Shown here: in pieces, positions 52,116-60,724 of the stretch | How the letters are laid out: each line of letters starts with the position of its first letter | How positions within the stretch are numbered: the first letter of the stretch is position 1 | Origin: Tissierellia bacterium | Lineage (GTDB): Bacteria; Bacillota; Clostridia; Tissierellales; Sedimentibacteraceae | Reading direction: 5' to 3' | DNA length: 64,000 nucleotides | Assembly: GCA_012843025.1 (NCBI GenBank) | Contig: DURT01000031.1 | Coordinates: forward strand, 1 to 64,000 | Program-made: the position numbers and the translations under genes | Notes under the pieces: generated by a model | The model's input: only the letters and a program-made list of their open reading frames with translations | What the model was told of the DNA's origin: nothing | Database searches by the model: none

Positions 52116-53744
52116 CTAAAATGCACCTTTTTTAGAAACCGAACTAATATTAAGTAATGAAGGCTTGTGGAAATAATAACCTTGCATATAATTTATACCT
52201 ACTTCAATGCAGGCATCGGCGATTTTTTTGTTCTCCACACCTTCAGCAACGGTAACTATATTGTGAGTATTGAAAAAACTGACTATACTTTTTACAGCAT
52301 CTTTTGCAATTTTACTGTCACCTATCTTATCAATTAAGGATTTATCTATTTTCACCGTATTCACAGGCAGTTCGCTTACATATTGATAAGAGGAGTATCC
52401 GGTGCCGAAATCATCAACGGCTATTAAAATTCCTTTTTCACTAATTAAAGATAAGTACTTTTCTACTCTTTCTCTGTCTATAATGGAGCTTTCCGTAATT
52501 TCAATCTGAATTCTACCCTTTTCTATATTGTGTTCAATAACTTTAGACAGCAAATATCCAACCGTTTCATCGTTAAAGTCCTTAGCAGAAAAGTTTATTG
52601 ATAAAACAATGGTTCCTAGTATATTACTATTTATAACTTCAACAGCTGTATCGATCATATACCTGGTAAGATCTCCAATAAGCTCTGTATTTTCTATAAC
52701 GGGAATAAAGTCTCCCGGAGAAATACATTTATTGTTATCAGCAAACCATCTGGCCAAAAGCTCTGCGCTGTATACCTTGTTGGTAGTTTGGCAGTAAATA
52801 TTTTGTGCGGCAATTCTAATTTTGTTGTTTTCTAAGGCAGAACTGAAATTACTGGCTATATTCATTATATTTTTATAATAGTAATCTAAGTAAGTATTGT
52901 ATTCAGCATATTTTAAATTATTGGAATGAGCATACTTCATTGCTATGAGAGAATGTCTTACCCCTTCTAATGTTTCATCTCCTGCTTTAAGGTAGGCGAT
53001 TCCCATTATAGTTTCAATATAAATAGGTATTTCCTTAACTGTTAATAAGGTGTTTTTCATGGAGTCGGACATGGTAAGCACTTCATCTATAGTTTTTTCC
53101 CTGCTTAAATTTTGTCTGTTGTCAATAATTATAATAAAACTCATTCCTTCATGCTTGTACAAATCAACATCATCAAATCTGCTTATAAGGTCTTTTAATA
53201 ATTGAGAGAACTTTATAACGATTTCCATGGTAAAGTCATAACCGAAGGCACTGATCATTTCATTATAACTTTTTACAGATAAGGAAACTATAGTCTTGGG
53301 ATAGGAAGCTCTTGTTTCTGATTTCTTTAAAGATTGGATGTTTTTGAGCGTGGTAACAGAATCGTGGGTCAGTATGTCTGTGATATGTTCCTCATATTTT
53401 TTGTTAAATTCATGAAGTAATCCTAAAATAAAAGCAATGGTTATATAGGTAAACATTCTAACCAGCCAGTTAACTGGCTCTTGTGGAACATAGGGGGAAA
53501 CACTTAAGGGCATAATAGGTCCCACTAAGAGGGCGCTGAAAACAGCATGAAGCATACCTTGATACTTGTCGGTAGTAGAGGATATTATGGATATGGGAAT
53601 ATACATAAGGTTTGCATATACCATTGCTGTACCACCGGTAAAATAAACAAGCACTGATATGATTATAGAAAGAATGTAGGATAATATAATAAAGAAAAAT
53701 TTATATTTTCTTGTATTTTTTAAATCAAAAAGCTTAATATGCAT
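52116..53744 (-). CDS. Membrane-bound EAL-domain c-di-GMP phosphodiesterase with degenerate GGDEF domain
   Basis: This 542-residue protein has about four or five N-terminal helices (residues 15-110). A GGDEF-like domain (~120-285) has its signature degraded to KHEGMSF. A C-terminal EAL domain follows (~295-535). Catalytic EAL residues are present: E328 in SAELLARW, N in INFSAKDF, ITESS, VDDFGTGYSS, VKIDKSL, VAEGVEN and MQGYYFHKP. It should hydrolyse c-di-GMP, with the inactive GGDEF domain as a regulatory site. GAGGGT precedes ATG 53744. Confidence 0.88.
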   Translation of the reverse strand: MHIKLFDLKNTRKYKFFFIILSYILSIIISVLVYFTGGTAMVYANLMYIPISIISSTTDKYQGMLHAVFSALLVGPIMPLSVSPYVPQEPVNWLVRMFTYITIAFILGLLHEFNKKYEEHITDILTHDSVTTLKNIQSLKKSETRASYPKTIVSLSVKSYNEMISAFGYDFTMEIVIKFSQLLKDLISRFDDVDLYKHEGMSFIIIIDNRQNLSREKTIDEVLTMSDSMKNTLLTVKEIPIYIETIMGIAYLKAGDETLEGVRHSLIAMKYAHSNNLKYAEYNTYLDYYYKNIMNIASNFSSALENNKIRIAAQNIYCQTTNKVYSAELLARWFADNNKCISPGDFIPVIENTELIGDLTRYMIDTAVEVINSNILGTIVLSINFSAKDFNDETVGYLLSKVIEHNIEKGRIQIEITESSIIDRERVEKYLSLISEKGILIAVDDFGTGYSSYQYVSELPVNTVKIDKSLIDKIGDSKIAKDAVKSIVSFFNTHNIVTVAEGVENKKIADACIEVGINYMQGYYFHKPSLLNISSVSKKGAF

Positions 53745-53902
53745 AATAAACCCTCGCTACTTACATGCAAATAAATATTTTTCCAATATTATAGCATTTT
53801 TTCACAAACTATGGAAGATGTAATTGCAAATTTTAGGGAAAAATGTCGTTGTATTTTTAAAGAAGCATTTTCAGCTACCATCTGGCAGCTATAGTTTTGT
53901 AA

Positions 53903-53931
53903 TTGACAATAATTTTACAGTATGCTATTAT
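53903..53931 (+). promoter_or_regulatory. Sigma-A promoter of the tat operon
   Basis: TTGACA (53903-53908) and TATTAT (53926-53931) are 17 bp apart, with a TGC extended -10 element. The transcription start would be near 53938. Confidence 0.8.
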
Positions 53932-54000
53932 CAAATTAGAATTAAGGCTTAATCATCTTTATTGGAGGAATGCAACTATTTTATAAGGAGAGGAATCATA

Positions 54001-54432
54001 GTGAAAGTTGGCGCGTCAGAACTCTTGGTAATATTTGTTGTAGCTTTGTTGGTCCTTGGGCCAGAAAAGATGCCCAAATATGCTAAGAAAGCAGGTAAGT
54101 TCTTAAGCTCTGTAAAAGTTTATGCAGATAAACTAACAGAAGATATTAATGAAAGTATAGTGGAACCTCTGGAAGAAGTGCAGAAACCTTTAATGGAAGC
54201 AGTGGAACCTATAACAACTATTACTAAAGATATTAAAAAGTCTGTAGACGACATTGGAAAACCTAAAAAGAAGGAAAGCGTTAAAGAAGAGTTGGAAAAA
54301 GAGGAACTGGAAAACAAAGAAGAAAAGTTCGAAAAAGTTGAAGAAACAGAAGAAACACAAGAAACAGAAGAAATACAAGAAACAGAAGAAATACAGGAAA
54401 AGCAGGAAGTACAGGAATCAATAGAATCATAA
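54001..54432 (+). CDS. TatA/TatB-family protein with long acidic repeat tail
   Basis: This 143-residue protein has the TatA/B layout: a single N-terminal helix (ASELLVIFVVALLVLGPEKMP) and an amphipathic helix. A tail from residue ~90 is rich in Glu/Gln/Lys with repeats such as ETEEIQ. It could act as the TatB-like partner or a second TatA. GTG 54001 follows GAGAGG. The tail is longer than in standard TatA (about 60-90 residues in all). The LGPEKMP hinge after the helix matches the family. Confidence 0.8.
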   Translation: MKVGASELLVIFVVALLVLGPEKMPKYAKKAGKFLSSVKVYADKLTEDINESIVEPLEEVQKPLMEAVEPITTITKDIKKSVDDIGKPKKKESVKEELEKEELENKEEKFEKVEETEETQETEEIQETEEIQEKQEVQESIES

Positions 54433-54475
54433 TAACCAAAATGAAGCTTCAAATAACTAACTTTAGGAGGATAAT

Positions 54476-54643
54476 ATGTTTGGAAAAGTTTCAACACAGG
54501 AATTATTAATAGTATTAATTATTGTTTTAGTTATATTTGGACCAAAGCAACTGCCTAAATTAGGAAAAACATTTGGTAAGACTATCAAGGGTTTTAAAGA
54601 TGGTATAGAAGAGGGATCAGAAGAGGACTCAGAAGAAATTTAA
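54476..54643 (+). CDS. tatA: Sec-independent translocase protein TatA
   Basis: This 55-residue protein was found by reading the gap between larger genes. It has MFGKVSTQELLIVLIIVLV as the membrane helix, IFGPKQLPKLGKTFG as hinge and amphipathic helix, and an acidic tail ending EDSEEI. AGGAGG precedes ATG 54476 by eight bases. It sits 14 bases before tatC and forms the pore-forming part of the twin-arginine translocase. Confidence 0.93.
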   Translation: MFGKVSTQELLIVLIIVLVIFGPKQLPKLGKTFGKTIKGFKDGIEEGSEEDSEEI

Positions 54644-54657
54644 TTTGGAGAAATAAA

Positions 54658-55443
54658 GTGATAAGACGAGCTGTTAAGAAGAAAGCTAAAAATTCAAGTG
54701 GCGAAATGGGTGTTATTGAGCATCTGAGTGAATTAAGAAAAAGAATATTTTTCGTCGTTATTATCTTTTTTATTATTACAGTTGTCGGCTTTAATTTTTG
54801 TGATGATTTAGTAGATTTACTTGTAAGAAAGGCAAATGCAATTGGTTATGAAATGGTCTACATTTCTCCTGGAGAGCTGTTTACCCAGTATATAAGGATG
54901 GCGGTAATAGGAGGGATTGTGCTTTCATCACCGGTAATTTTGTTTCAGACATGGCTTTTTATAAAACCTGCCCTTAAGAAAAATGAAAAAACTGTTGTGT
55001 TTTTATCCCTTATGGCAGGATTAGTTTGTTTTATTTTAGGAGCTTTATTTGCATTTTTTATTGTAGTACCCATTACGTTAAACTTTTTTCTAAGTGTAGA
55101 TAAATTGCAATCGGTACAAGCTACAATAACGATACAGAATTATTTAAATTTTGTCATTACAACCTTGATTACCTTTGGTGTTATATTTGAAATGCCGGTT
55201 TTAACAATACTTTTAAGTCAATTAGGATTATTAAAACCGGAATGGTTAATTGGTAGTCGTAGAGTAGTAATTGTTGTAGTGTTTATTATTGCAGCGGTTA
55301 TTACGCCACCAGATGTTATATCACAAATATTAGTGGCTATACCCATGCTAGTATTATTTGAAGTAAGTGTGGCACTGAGTAAAGCTATAAAAAGACGTAA
55401 GCAAGATCGTGAAGATGAAGAAGAATTTGATGACGAAGATTAA
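54658..55443 (+). CDS. tatC: Sec-independent translocase protein TatC
   Basis: This 261-residue membrane protein has six helices. The signal-peptide-binding motif HLSELRKRIFF is at about residue 22, and SPGELFTQYIRMA and FGVIFEMPVLT follow. The C-terminal tail is acidic. It recognises twin-arginine signal peptides of folded proteins. The start is GTG at 54658 with GGAG upstream. Confidence 0.95.
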   Translation: MIRRAVKKKAKNSSGEMGVIEHLSELRKRIFFVVIIFFIITVVGFNFCDDLVDLLVRKANAIGYEMVYISPGELFTQYIRMAVIGGIVLSSPVILFQTWLFIKPALKKNEKTVVFLSLMAGLVCFILGALFAFFIVVPITLNFFLSVDKLQSVQATITIQNYLNFVITTLITFGVIFEMPVLTILLSQLGLLKPEWLIGSRRVVIVVVFIIAAVITPPDVISQILVAIPMLVLFEVSVALSKAIKRRKQDREDEEEFDDED

Positions 55444-55453
55444 GAATAGAATT

Positions 55454-55480
55454 AAGGTTCAGTAGCGGCTACTGAACCTT
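55454..55480. terminator. Terminator between converging tatC and EamA genes
   Basis: AAGGTTCAGTAG (55454-55465) pairs perfectly with CTACTGAACCTT (55469-55480) around CGG, with TT following on the plus strand and AA-rich sequence on the other side. It can serve both genes. Confidence 0.8.
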
Positions 55481-55508
55481 TTAATATATCAGAATTTCCT
55501 ATTAGAGT

Positions 55509-56399
55509 TTATGATTGCTTAATATTTTCCGCCTGGGTAATAAGCATACCTGCCAGCATAAGAGCACATCCTAAGTATCCTCTCAGAGGGAGAGTTTCAT
55601 TAAGCAGCAACATTCCACCTATTGCGGCAAATACAGCTTCCATGCTAAGGGCTATGGCTGCGTGAGAGGGTTTGGCATGTTTTTGGCCTACAGCCTGTAA
55701 AGTATAGGCAACACCTGCGGACATTATACCTCCATAAAGGAGTGGAACCAAAGCATCCACAATTCCTGCCAAATTAACATCTTCAAAAATAAATGCAGTT
55801 ATTAAGCTTAGTACTGAACAGGTGGCAAATTGGGCACTGGATAGTTTAATAGCATCCACATTTTTTACGAACCGATCTATTAATAGAATGTGGCTTGCCC
55901 AGAAGAAAGCCCCTATAGTTTGTAGTAAGTCCCCGAATTGTATGGTGAAGTCTTCATTAATACTTAAAAAATAAAGTCCTACTGCTGCTGTAATTGCACC
56001 TATCCATGTAGTAACGTGAGTTTTTTGCTTTAAAAATATTCCCAAAATAGGTACTAAGACAATGTACAGGCTGGTAATGAATCCTGCTTTACCGGCGGTA
56101 GTATAAATAAGTCCTACCTGTTGGAAAGATGCAGCTAAGAACAGTACACTTCCAGCCATCATTCCGGCCTTTAGGGTTGTTTTAAAATCTGCATCTAATT
56201 CTTCATTCTCTGATTTTTCTTTTCTATCGAAGAAATAGATTACGGGAAGCAAGGATATGCTACCTAGTGCAAACCTTATACCGTTGAAAGTAAATGCACC
56301 TACATGATCCATTCCCACTCGTTGAGCAACAAATGCAAAACCCCAAATCGCCGCTGTAAGCAGCAAAATAAATACAGCTCTTATTTCTTTTGACTTCAT
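55509..56399 (-). CDS. EamA/DMT-superfamily permease
   Basis: This 296-residue protein has ten hydrophobic helices in two EamA repeats. The first begins LLTAAIWGFAFVAQRVGMDHVG. The second holds GGIMSAGVAYTLQAVGQKHAKPSHA, here cited as AGVAYTLQAVGQKHA. Such carriers export amino acids or metabolites. AGGAG precedes ATG 56399. The substrate is unknown. Confidence 0.85.
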   Translation of the reverse strand: MKSKEIRAVFILLLTAAIWGFAFVAQRVGMDHVGAFTFNGIRFALGSISLLPVIYFFDRKEKSENEELDADFKTTLKAGMMAGSVLFLAASFQQVGLIYTTAGKAGFITSLYIVLVPILGIFLKQKTHVTTWIGAITAAVGLYFLSINEDFTIQFGDLLQTIGAFFWASHILLIDRFVKNVDAIKLSSAQFATCSVLSLITAFIFEDVNLAGIVDALVPLLYGGIMSAGVAYTLQAVGQKHAKPSHAAIALSMEAVFAAIGGMLLLNETLPLRGYLGCALMLAGMLITQAENIKQS

Positions 56400-56482
56400 A
56401 GTAAACTCCTAAGTATGTTATTAATAATATTTTAACATAAAAAACATTTTTTTGCCAGTACTATGTTATTAAAACCAAATAG

Positions 56483-57043
56483 TCACCTGTAATATTCTGC
56501 CATTAAGGTTCGTAATCTTTTTATTGCCAAGCTCTTTAAGTTTATAACTGTACGGTATTTTAGGTTTAATTCATGGGCTATCTCTTTAATTGACATTCCT
56601 TTAAAATAAAATAAATATAATATTTTTTGCTGTTTTTCAGGCAGTTTTTCCATACATTTCATAAGAGTGTTTCTTTCTTCTATAGAAATAATTTTTTTCA
56701 GTTCATATGTTTTGGCCTTTGGTTCCTTTCTCATTTCTATTAAATTTTCAATGCTTATGGTGGTATTATTCTTATTTTTGAAATAATTTTTATAGAAATA
56801 ATGAAGTTTAACCTGCACATACCTAAGATAATGTACATTTCGACTCTCTCTATATTCCTTTAAAGATTCCAAAATGACCATATAACCTTCCTGTACCAGA
56901 TCTTCTACCAGGGGACTGGTAGGGTTGCAATACAGATATATATTTTTATAAATTAGTGGATTTAGCCTTTTTATCAATTTTTCCTGGAAAATCTTGTCCC
57001 CTTTTATGGCTTTCTGAATAATATAATTAATATCAGAATTCAT
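56483..57043 (-). CDS. Sigma-70 family RNA polymerase sigma factor (ECF/SigH-like size)
   Basis: This 186-residue sigma factor has region 2 (FQEKLIKRLNPLIYKNIYLY and PLVEDLVQEGYMVILESLKEY) and region 4 (CMEKLPEKQQKILYLFYFKG, here as KLPEKQQKILYLFYFKG, then MSIKEIAHELNLKYRTVIN). No region 3 or anti-sigma gene is evident. ATG 57043 has GGTGG upstream. It is divergent from a ComK-like gene, so it may direct competence-like genes, as small sigma factors do in other Firmicutes. That link is inference. Confidence 0.8.
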   Translation of the reverse strand: MNSDINYIIQKAIKGDKIFQEKLIKRLNPLIYKNIYLYCNPTSPLVEDLVQEGYMVILESLKEYRESRNVHYLRYVQVKLHYFYKNYFKNKNNTTISIENLIEMRKEPKAKTYELKKIISIEERNTLMKCMEKLPEKQQKILYLFYFKGMSIKEIAHELNLKYRTVINLKSLAIKRLRTLMAEYYR

Positions 57044-57188
57044 TATTACCACCTATTAGATTTTTAAACATTATATTATTAAAAGTAAAATCTTGTTAAT
57101 TGACAGTTGAACAAAGCAGGCAGTGGGTTAGTTAAAAAGTCCTTATATGTAATTCCTTATAAATTCAATATAAATACTAAAAAAGGAT

Positions 57189-57668
57189 ATGAGTTGTATG
57201 AAAAATATATTTAATATTAATGAAATAGAGGCCATGCTTCCCGTATATGTGAAAGATAAAGGAAATTGTACCGAAATTATTACAAAAGAAACATCTTTCA
57301 TAAAAAATACCACAATTGAAACTTGTATAAAAAACTTGGCAGATTACTACAATATAAGTTTGTATCACAACCGCTTAAATTATGGACAAGAATTAGGTAT
57401 TAAAAATAAAGTTCCTTTGGTTATAAATGAAAATTTAATATATATTTACATTAACGTAAGAGAACCTATGTTTAATCATGATGCAGCTTTTGGAATAATC
57501 GACGTAAATGCAATAAATTCAATATATGAAAAGGAAGGCAAGGCGGTCATTGAGATGAAATCCGGAAGAGTTATTCCTCTGCGGCAAAGTGTTAAATCCA
57601 TGAAAAAGAACATGCTTAATGCAAGGATTGCTAAGGATATATATAAAGAAAAACACAAGATGACCTAA
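57189..57668 (+). CDS. ComK-like transcription factor
   Basis: This 159-residue protein resembles ComK, the master regulator of competence in Bacillus. Corresponding parts are MLPVYVKDKGNCTEII near the start, the YGQELGIKNKVPLVINENL segment (shown in parts) matching ComK's AGRKAGT-KPPIMVD region, and KSGRVIPLRQSVKSMKKN matching the C-terminal block SNGKTMELP. It is shorter than ComK of B. subtilis (192). The ribosome site is unclear: ATG 57189 lies three bases after AAAGG and ATG 57198 lies 11 bases after it. Competence has not been looked for in this organism as far as the sequence tells. Confidence 0.55.
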   Translation: MSCMKNIFNINEIEAMLPVYVKDKGNCTEIITKETSFIKNTTIETCIKNLADYYNISLYHNRLNYGQELGIKNKVPLVINENLIYIYINVREPMFNHDAAFGIIDVNAINSIYEKEGKAVIEMKSGRVIPLRQSVKSMKKNMLNARIAKDIYKEKHKMT

Positions 57669-57729
57669 CCTTGTTTCTCTAAAGAATGGTTAGTAGGTCA
57701 TTCATAACATTTCCCTCTTCATATTCATG

Positions 57730-57758
57730 TCATAAATGATTTATTAGGGACATATACT
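57730..57758 (+). promoter_or_regulatory. Sigma-E (mother-cell) promoter of yabP-yabQ
   Basis: TCATAAA (57730-57736) matches the sigma-E -35 pattern KMATAWW. After a 14-bp spacer, CATATACT (57751-57758) matches seven of eight positions of the -10 pattern CATACAnT. It lies 20 bp upstream of yabP, a known sigma-E gene in Bacillus. Confidence 0.7.
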
Positions 57759-57778
57759 GTAGTTAGGGGGGAAATGTT

Positions 57779-58051
57779 ATGGATGAGAAAATAACACAGA
57801 GCTTAGTTCTTGAGAATAAGGAAGTATTAAATGTCACTGGTGTTGAAGGGGTGGATAACTTTAACGATGAGATAGTTGTACTAATTACTACAAAGGGTAA
57901 GCTTACCATAAGGGGAGAAAAACTAAACATAAGCAAACTGAATGTGGAAGAGGGAAAGCTTATGGTGAAAGGAGTTATAAATTCCATGGTTTTCTCTGAA
58001 TATGAAGGTCAAAGAGAAAAGGTAAGCTTAGTTAAGAGATTATTCAAATAA
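57779..58051 (+). CDS. yabP: Sporulation protein YabP
   Basis: This 90-residue protein of the YabP/YqfC family is needed for cortex or coat assembly in the mother cell. It has NKEVLNVTGVEGVDNFNDEI and a TTKGKLTIRGEKLNISKLNVE stretch (shown in parts). It forms a pair with yabQ as in other spore formers. TAGGGGGG precedes the start, and a sigma-E promoter lies upstream. Confidence 0.92.
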   Translation: MDEKITQSLVLENKEVLNVTGVEGVDNFNDEIVVLITTKGKLTIRGEKLNISKLNVEEGKLMVKGVINSMVFSEYEGQREKVSLVKRLFK

Positions 58052-58052
58052 T

Positions 58053-58625
58053 ATGGACTATCTACCTTATACTCAGGAATACATGCTTGCAGTGTCTGTT
58101 ATGGCAGGCATGTTTTTAGGATTTATATGGGATATTTACAGAGTTATAAGACACTACGGCAAATTTAAAACCCTGGGAACCATAATCGGTGATATTTTAT
58201 ATTGGATTATCAGCATATACATAAGTATCCAATTAATTTTGGATATAAGTTACGGCAATGTAAGATTTTTTATATTATTAGGATTTGTGGCAGGAGCACT
58301 TTTATACTTTTATGGAATAAGTAGGTATATATTAAAAGTGCTTATATTTATTATTGATTTTATTTTGAAATGTATAAAAGCCATATATAATATTTTAATA
58401 ATTCCTGCTAAGTATCTATTTAACAAGCTTAAGTCCCTCCTATACCCTCTTAAAGTAAAATATATTAAAGTGCGTGACAAAACAAAGAAAAGATATAAAT
58501 TTATGAAGTATAAGCTAAAAAAGGTTTCCAAAAACAGAAAAATGAGATATAATAAGAGAAAAAGAAAGGAGCTAAAGAAACTTGAACGAAGAGCAAAAAA
58601 TCATAGAATTAAAGAAAAAAATTAA
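58053..58625 (+). CDS. yabQ: Spore cortex assembly membrane protein YabQ
   Basis: This 190-residue membrane protein has four or five helices in the first ~120 residues (VMAGMFLGFIWDIYRVIRHYG is the family hallmark near residue 17). A strongly basic Lys/Arg tail follows. It starts two bases after the yabP stop, with no clear ribosome site, so it is likely coupled. Its 3' end overlaps divIC by 44 bases. Confidence 0.92.
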   Translation: MDYLPYTQEYMLAVSVMAGMFLGFIWDIYRVIRHYGKFKTLGTIIGDILYWIISIYISIQLILDISYGNVRFFILLGFVAGALLYFYGISRYILKVLIFIIDFILKCIKAIYNILIIPAKYLFNKLKSLLYPLKVKYIKVRDKTKKRYKFMKYKLKKVSKNRKMRYNKRKRKELKKLERRAKNHRIKEKN

Positions 58626-59040
58626 CCATTATGATTTTCGTGCCCGAGAAAAACAAATCAAGGAAGAAAAAAGACAACAAAAGTTAAATGCTCCTGTTAA
58701 GAAAAAAAGAAGGTTTAATATTATTAAATTTCTTTTTGTTGTTTTTGTTTTGTATTTTGCTTATACAGCTTTTAATCAATATGAAATGTTGGCAGACTTA
58801 AACAAACAAATAAAAGAAAAAGAGGCCATAAAAGCAAAAGTAGAAAAGGAAGCCTTAGAACTTAAGAGGGATGTTGAAAAGTTACAGGATGAAGAAGCCC
58901 TTATGGAAATAATAGAAAAAATTGCAAGAGAACAGTATAAAATGGTGAAGCCTAACGAAACCATTTATATAGACAAAAACAAGAATGACAACAAGCTGAT
59001 TCAGGGTATAGGTGTTGAAGAAGAGCTAAAAAATAATTAA
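58582..59040 (+). CDS. divIC: Cell-division protein DivIC/FtsB
   Basis: This 152-residue bitopic protein has a basic cytoplasmic start, one helix (FNIIKFLFVVFVLYFAYTAF near residue 45) and an extracellular coiled coil (residues ~68-110). The FtsB/DivIC end, MVKPNETIYI, follows. It joins FtsL and DivIB at the septum. The start is TTG at 58582 with AAGGAG ten bases upstream, inside yabQ. Confidence 0.88.
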   Translation: MNEEQKIIELKKKINHYDFRAREKQIKEEKRQQKLNAPVKKKRRFNIIKFLFVVFVLYFAYTAFNQYEMLADLNKQIKEKEAIKAKVEKEALELKRDVEKLQDEEALMEIIEKIAREQYKMVKPNETIYIDKNKNDNKLIQGIGVEEELKNN

Positions 59041-59057
59041 TATAGTAGGAGCATATT

Positions 59058-59090
59058 TTGACAGTATTTTACAATCATATTTGCTACCAT
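59058..59090 (+). promoter_or_regulatory. Possible Spo0A-controlled promoter of spoIIE
   Basis: TTTGACA (59057-59063) resembles a Spo0A box, and TACCAT (59085-59090) could be a -10 element 21 bp away. The wide spacer resembles that of the Spo0A-dependent spoIIE promoter of B. subtilis. The resemblance is weak. Confidence 0.3.
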
Positions 59091-59108
59091 GTTTAAGAGG
59101 TGGGAACT

Positions 59109-60656
59109 ATGATTGAAAAAACACAAGAAAAACAAACTATGCTCATTTTAAATATTATTAAAAAAGAATTAAAGCACATCAAAGAAAATTGGTTACTATT
59201 TTTGGTGTGTTTTTTTATTTCAAGACAAAATATAATTGATGAATTATTTCCTTTTTCAATAGTAGTTTTAAGTACTTATTGCCATATAAGAGGCCCTTGG
59301 ATATCTATATTGCTGGTAACCTTAGGGGGAATTATATCTGTAAGATTTGATTTTGATTACACAGTAATGTTAACAGCCATATACCTATTCTTTTATAATT
59401 TTCGCAAGGAAGGGAAAAAATCAATTATCTTAATTTCAGCATATTCTGCCGCAGTTTTATTTTTTTCTAAAACGGCTATATTAATGGCAGACGGTTTCAG
59501 TCTAAACAGCTTGCTTCTTAATATATTTGAAACATTATTTGTATTTAGCGCCATAATTCTGACTAATGAAGGAATAAACACGTTTAATAATATAAGAAAA
59601 GGCGTTAAAAAGGAAAAGGTAAATAAATTAAAAAAGAAAAAAACTGAACCTGTCCATGAACTTGTAAAAAAAGAAGATGTAAAAAATGAAGCTGCCCCCA
59701 CTTCTTATGAAACAAGAATCACAGTAGGTAGACAATCTAAGAAAGGCAAGTATTTAAGTTTAGTATCCCAGGAAGCCAAAGATAAAATACGGGAACAGCT
59801 TCTATGGCAAAATATTAATTTAAAATTTATTGAAGTGATACCTCACAGGAATTCTTCCATCCTATTAAGCGTAACTGTAAAAACTGATAAATCCGCAGAA
59901 GAGGCGGAGGTAGCAATCGCCCTAATAGTAAGAAATGTATGTGGATTAAAACTCAGGTGTGTTGACAGAATAATAATTTCTCCTAATTACTACGTTATTA
60001 AATATAAAAATATTAAGAAGGTTAAAATAAGAACTTATACTGCCCAGGCAATAAAGGACGGATCTTCTGTATCTGGCGATAATTATGAATATGCCGGGAG
60101 AGGGGACAAGTATTATGCCGTTCTTTGTGATGGCTTAGGTTCAGGGGAAGAGGCTTATTTGGAAAGCAACAGTGCCTTAGATCTTATGTCTAAATTTTTG
60201 TATTCAGATTTTACGGAAGAGCAAATTCTAAAGACTTTAAATTCTGTGCTCATGATTAAGTTAGGAGATGAAAGATACGTTACTTTTGACTTTGCAGTAA
60301 TTGATTACGGTGCAAAAGAGCTCAGGTTGTACAAGGCTGGGGCAGCACCATCATATATTATTAGAGGAAGGAATGTAGATAAAATAAGTGGTAAAAGTCT
60401 GCCCTTGGGAATATTGGATAATTTCGAATACAGTTCTTTCAAAAAAGAAATTGCCTTAGGAGATATAGTAGTGATGGTAACGGACGGAATCATAGATTCT
60501 ATAAGCCTTGATCCTAAGAAATCCTTAGATAAATATTTAGAATTTATCGCCCATAAGGACCCCCAAACTATTGCCAATTCTATACTAAGTTATGCTTTGA
60601 GAGGCCAAGACAAAATTATTGATGATATGACAGTCCTTGTAACAAAAATAGGGTAG
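59109..60656 (+). CDS. spoIIE: Stage II sporulation protein E (PP2C-type phosphatase), short form
   Basis: This 515-residue protein has hydrophobic helices in residues ~20-160, a short basic linker, and a central domain (~190-305). A PP2C domain follows with DKYYAVLCDGLGSGEEA near residue 330 and TDGIIDSISL near 462. SpoIIE dephosphorylates SpoIIAA-P in the forespore to activate sigma F. B. subtilis SpoIIE has 827 residues and ten helices, so both the membrane and central parts are reduced here. I used ATG 59109 with GAGGTGGG upstream. Confidence 0.85.
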   Translation: MIEKTQEKQTMLILNIIKKELKHIKENWLLFLVCFFISRQNIIDELFPFSIVVLSTYCHIRGPWISILLVTLGGIISVRFDFDYTVMLTAIYLFFYNFRKEGKKSIILISAYSAAVLFFSKTAILMADGFSLNSLLLNIFETLFVFSAIILTNEGINTFNNIRKGVKKEKVNKLKKKKTEPVHELVKKEDVKNEAAPTSYETRITVGRQSKKGKYLSLVSQEAKDKIREQLLWQNINLKFIEVIPHRNSSILLSVTVKTDKSAEEAEVAIALIVRNVCGLKLRCVDRIIISPNYYVIKYKNIKKVKIRTYTAQAIKDGSSVSGDNYEYAGRGDKYYAVLCDGLGSGEEAYLESNSALDLMSKFLYSDFTEEQILKTLNSVLMIKLGDERYVTFDFAVIDYGAKELRLYKAGAAPSYIIRGRNVDKISGKSLPLGILDNFEYSSFKKEIALGDIVVMVTDGIIDSISLDPKKSLDKYLEFIAHKDPQTIANSILSYALRGQDKIIDDMTVLVTKIG

Positions 60657-60724
60657 ACCTTACTCGTGCATACCACGGAAATTTTATTGGCGCAAAAAAA
60701 CTTCAGGATGTATTAAGAAAAATC

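Noticed and set aside
54345-54412. Short tandem DNA repeat as a CRISPR or mobile-element repeat
   Set aside because: The repeats are in frame, encode ETEEIQ units of the Tat protein tail and have no spacer structure.
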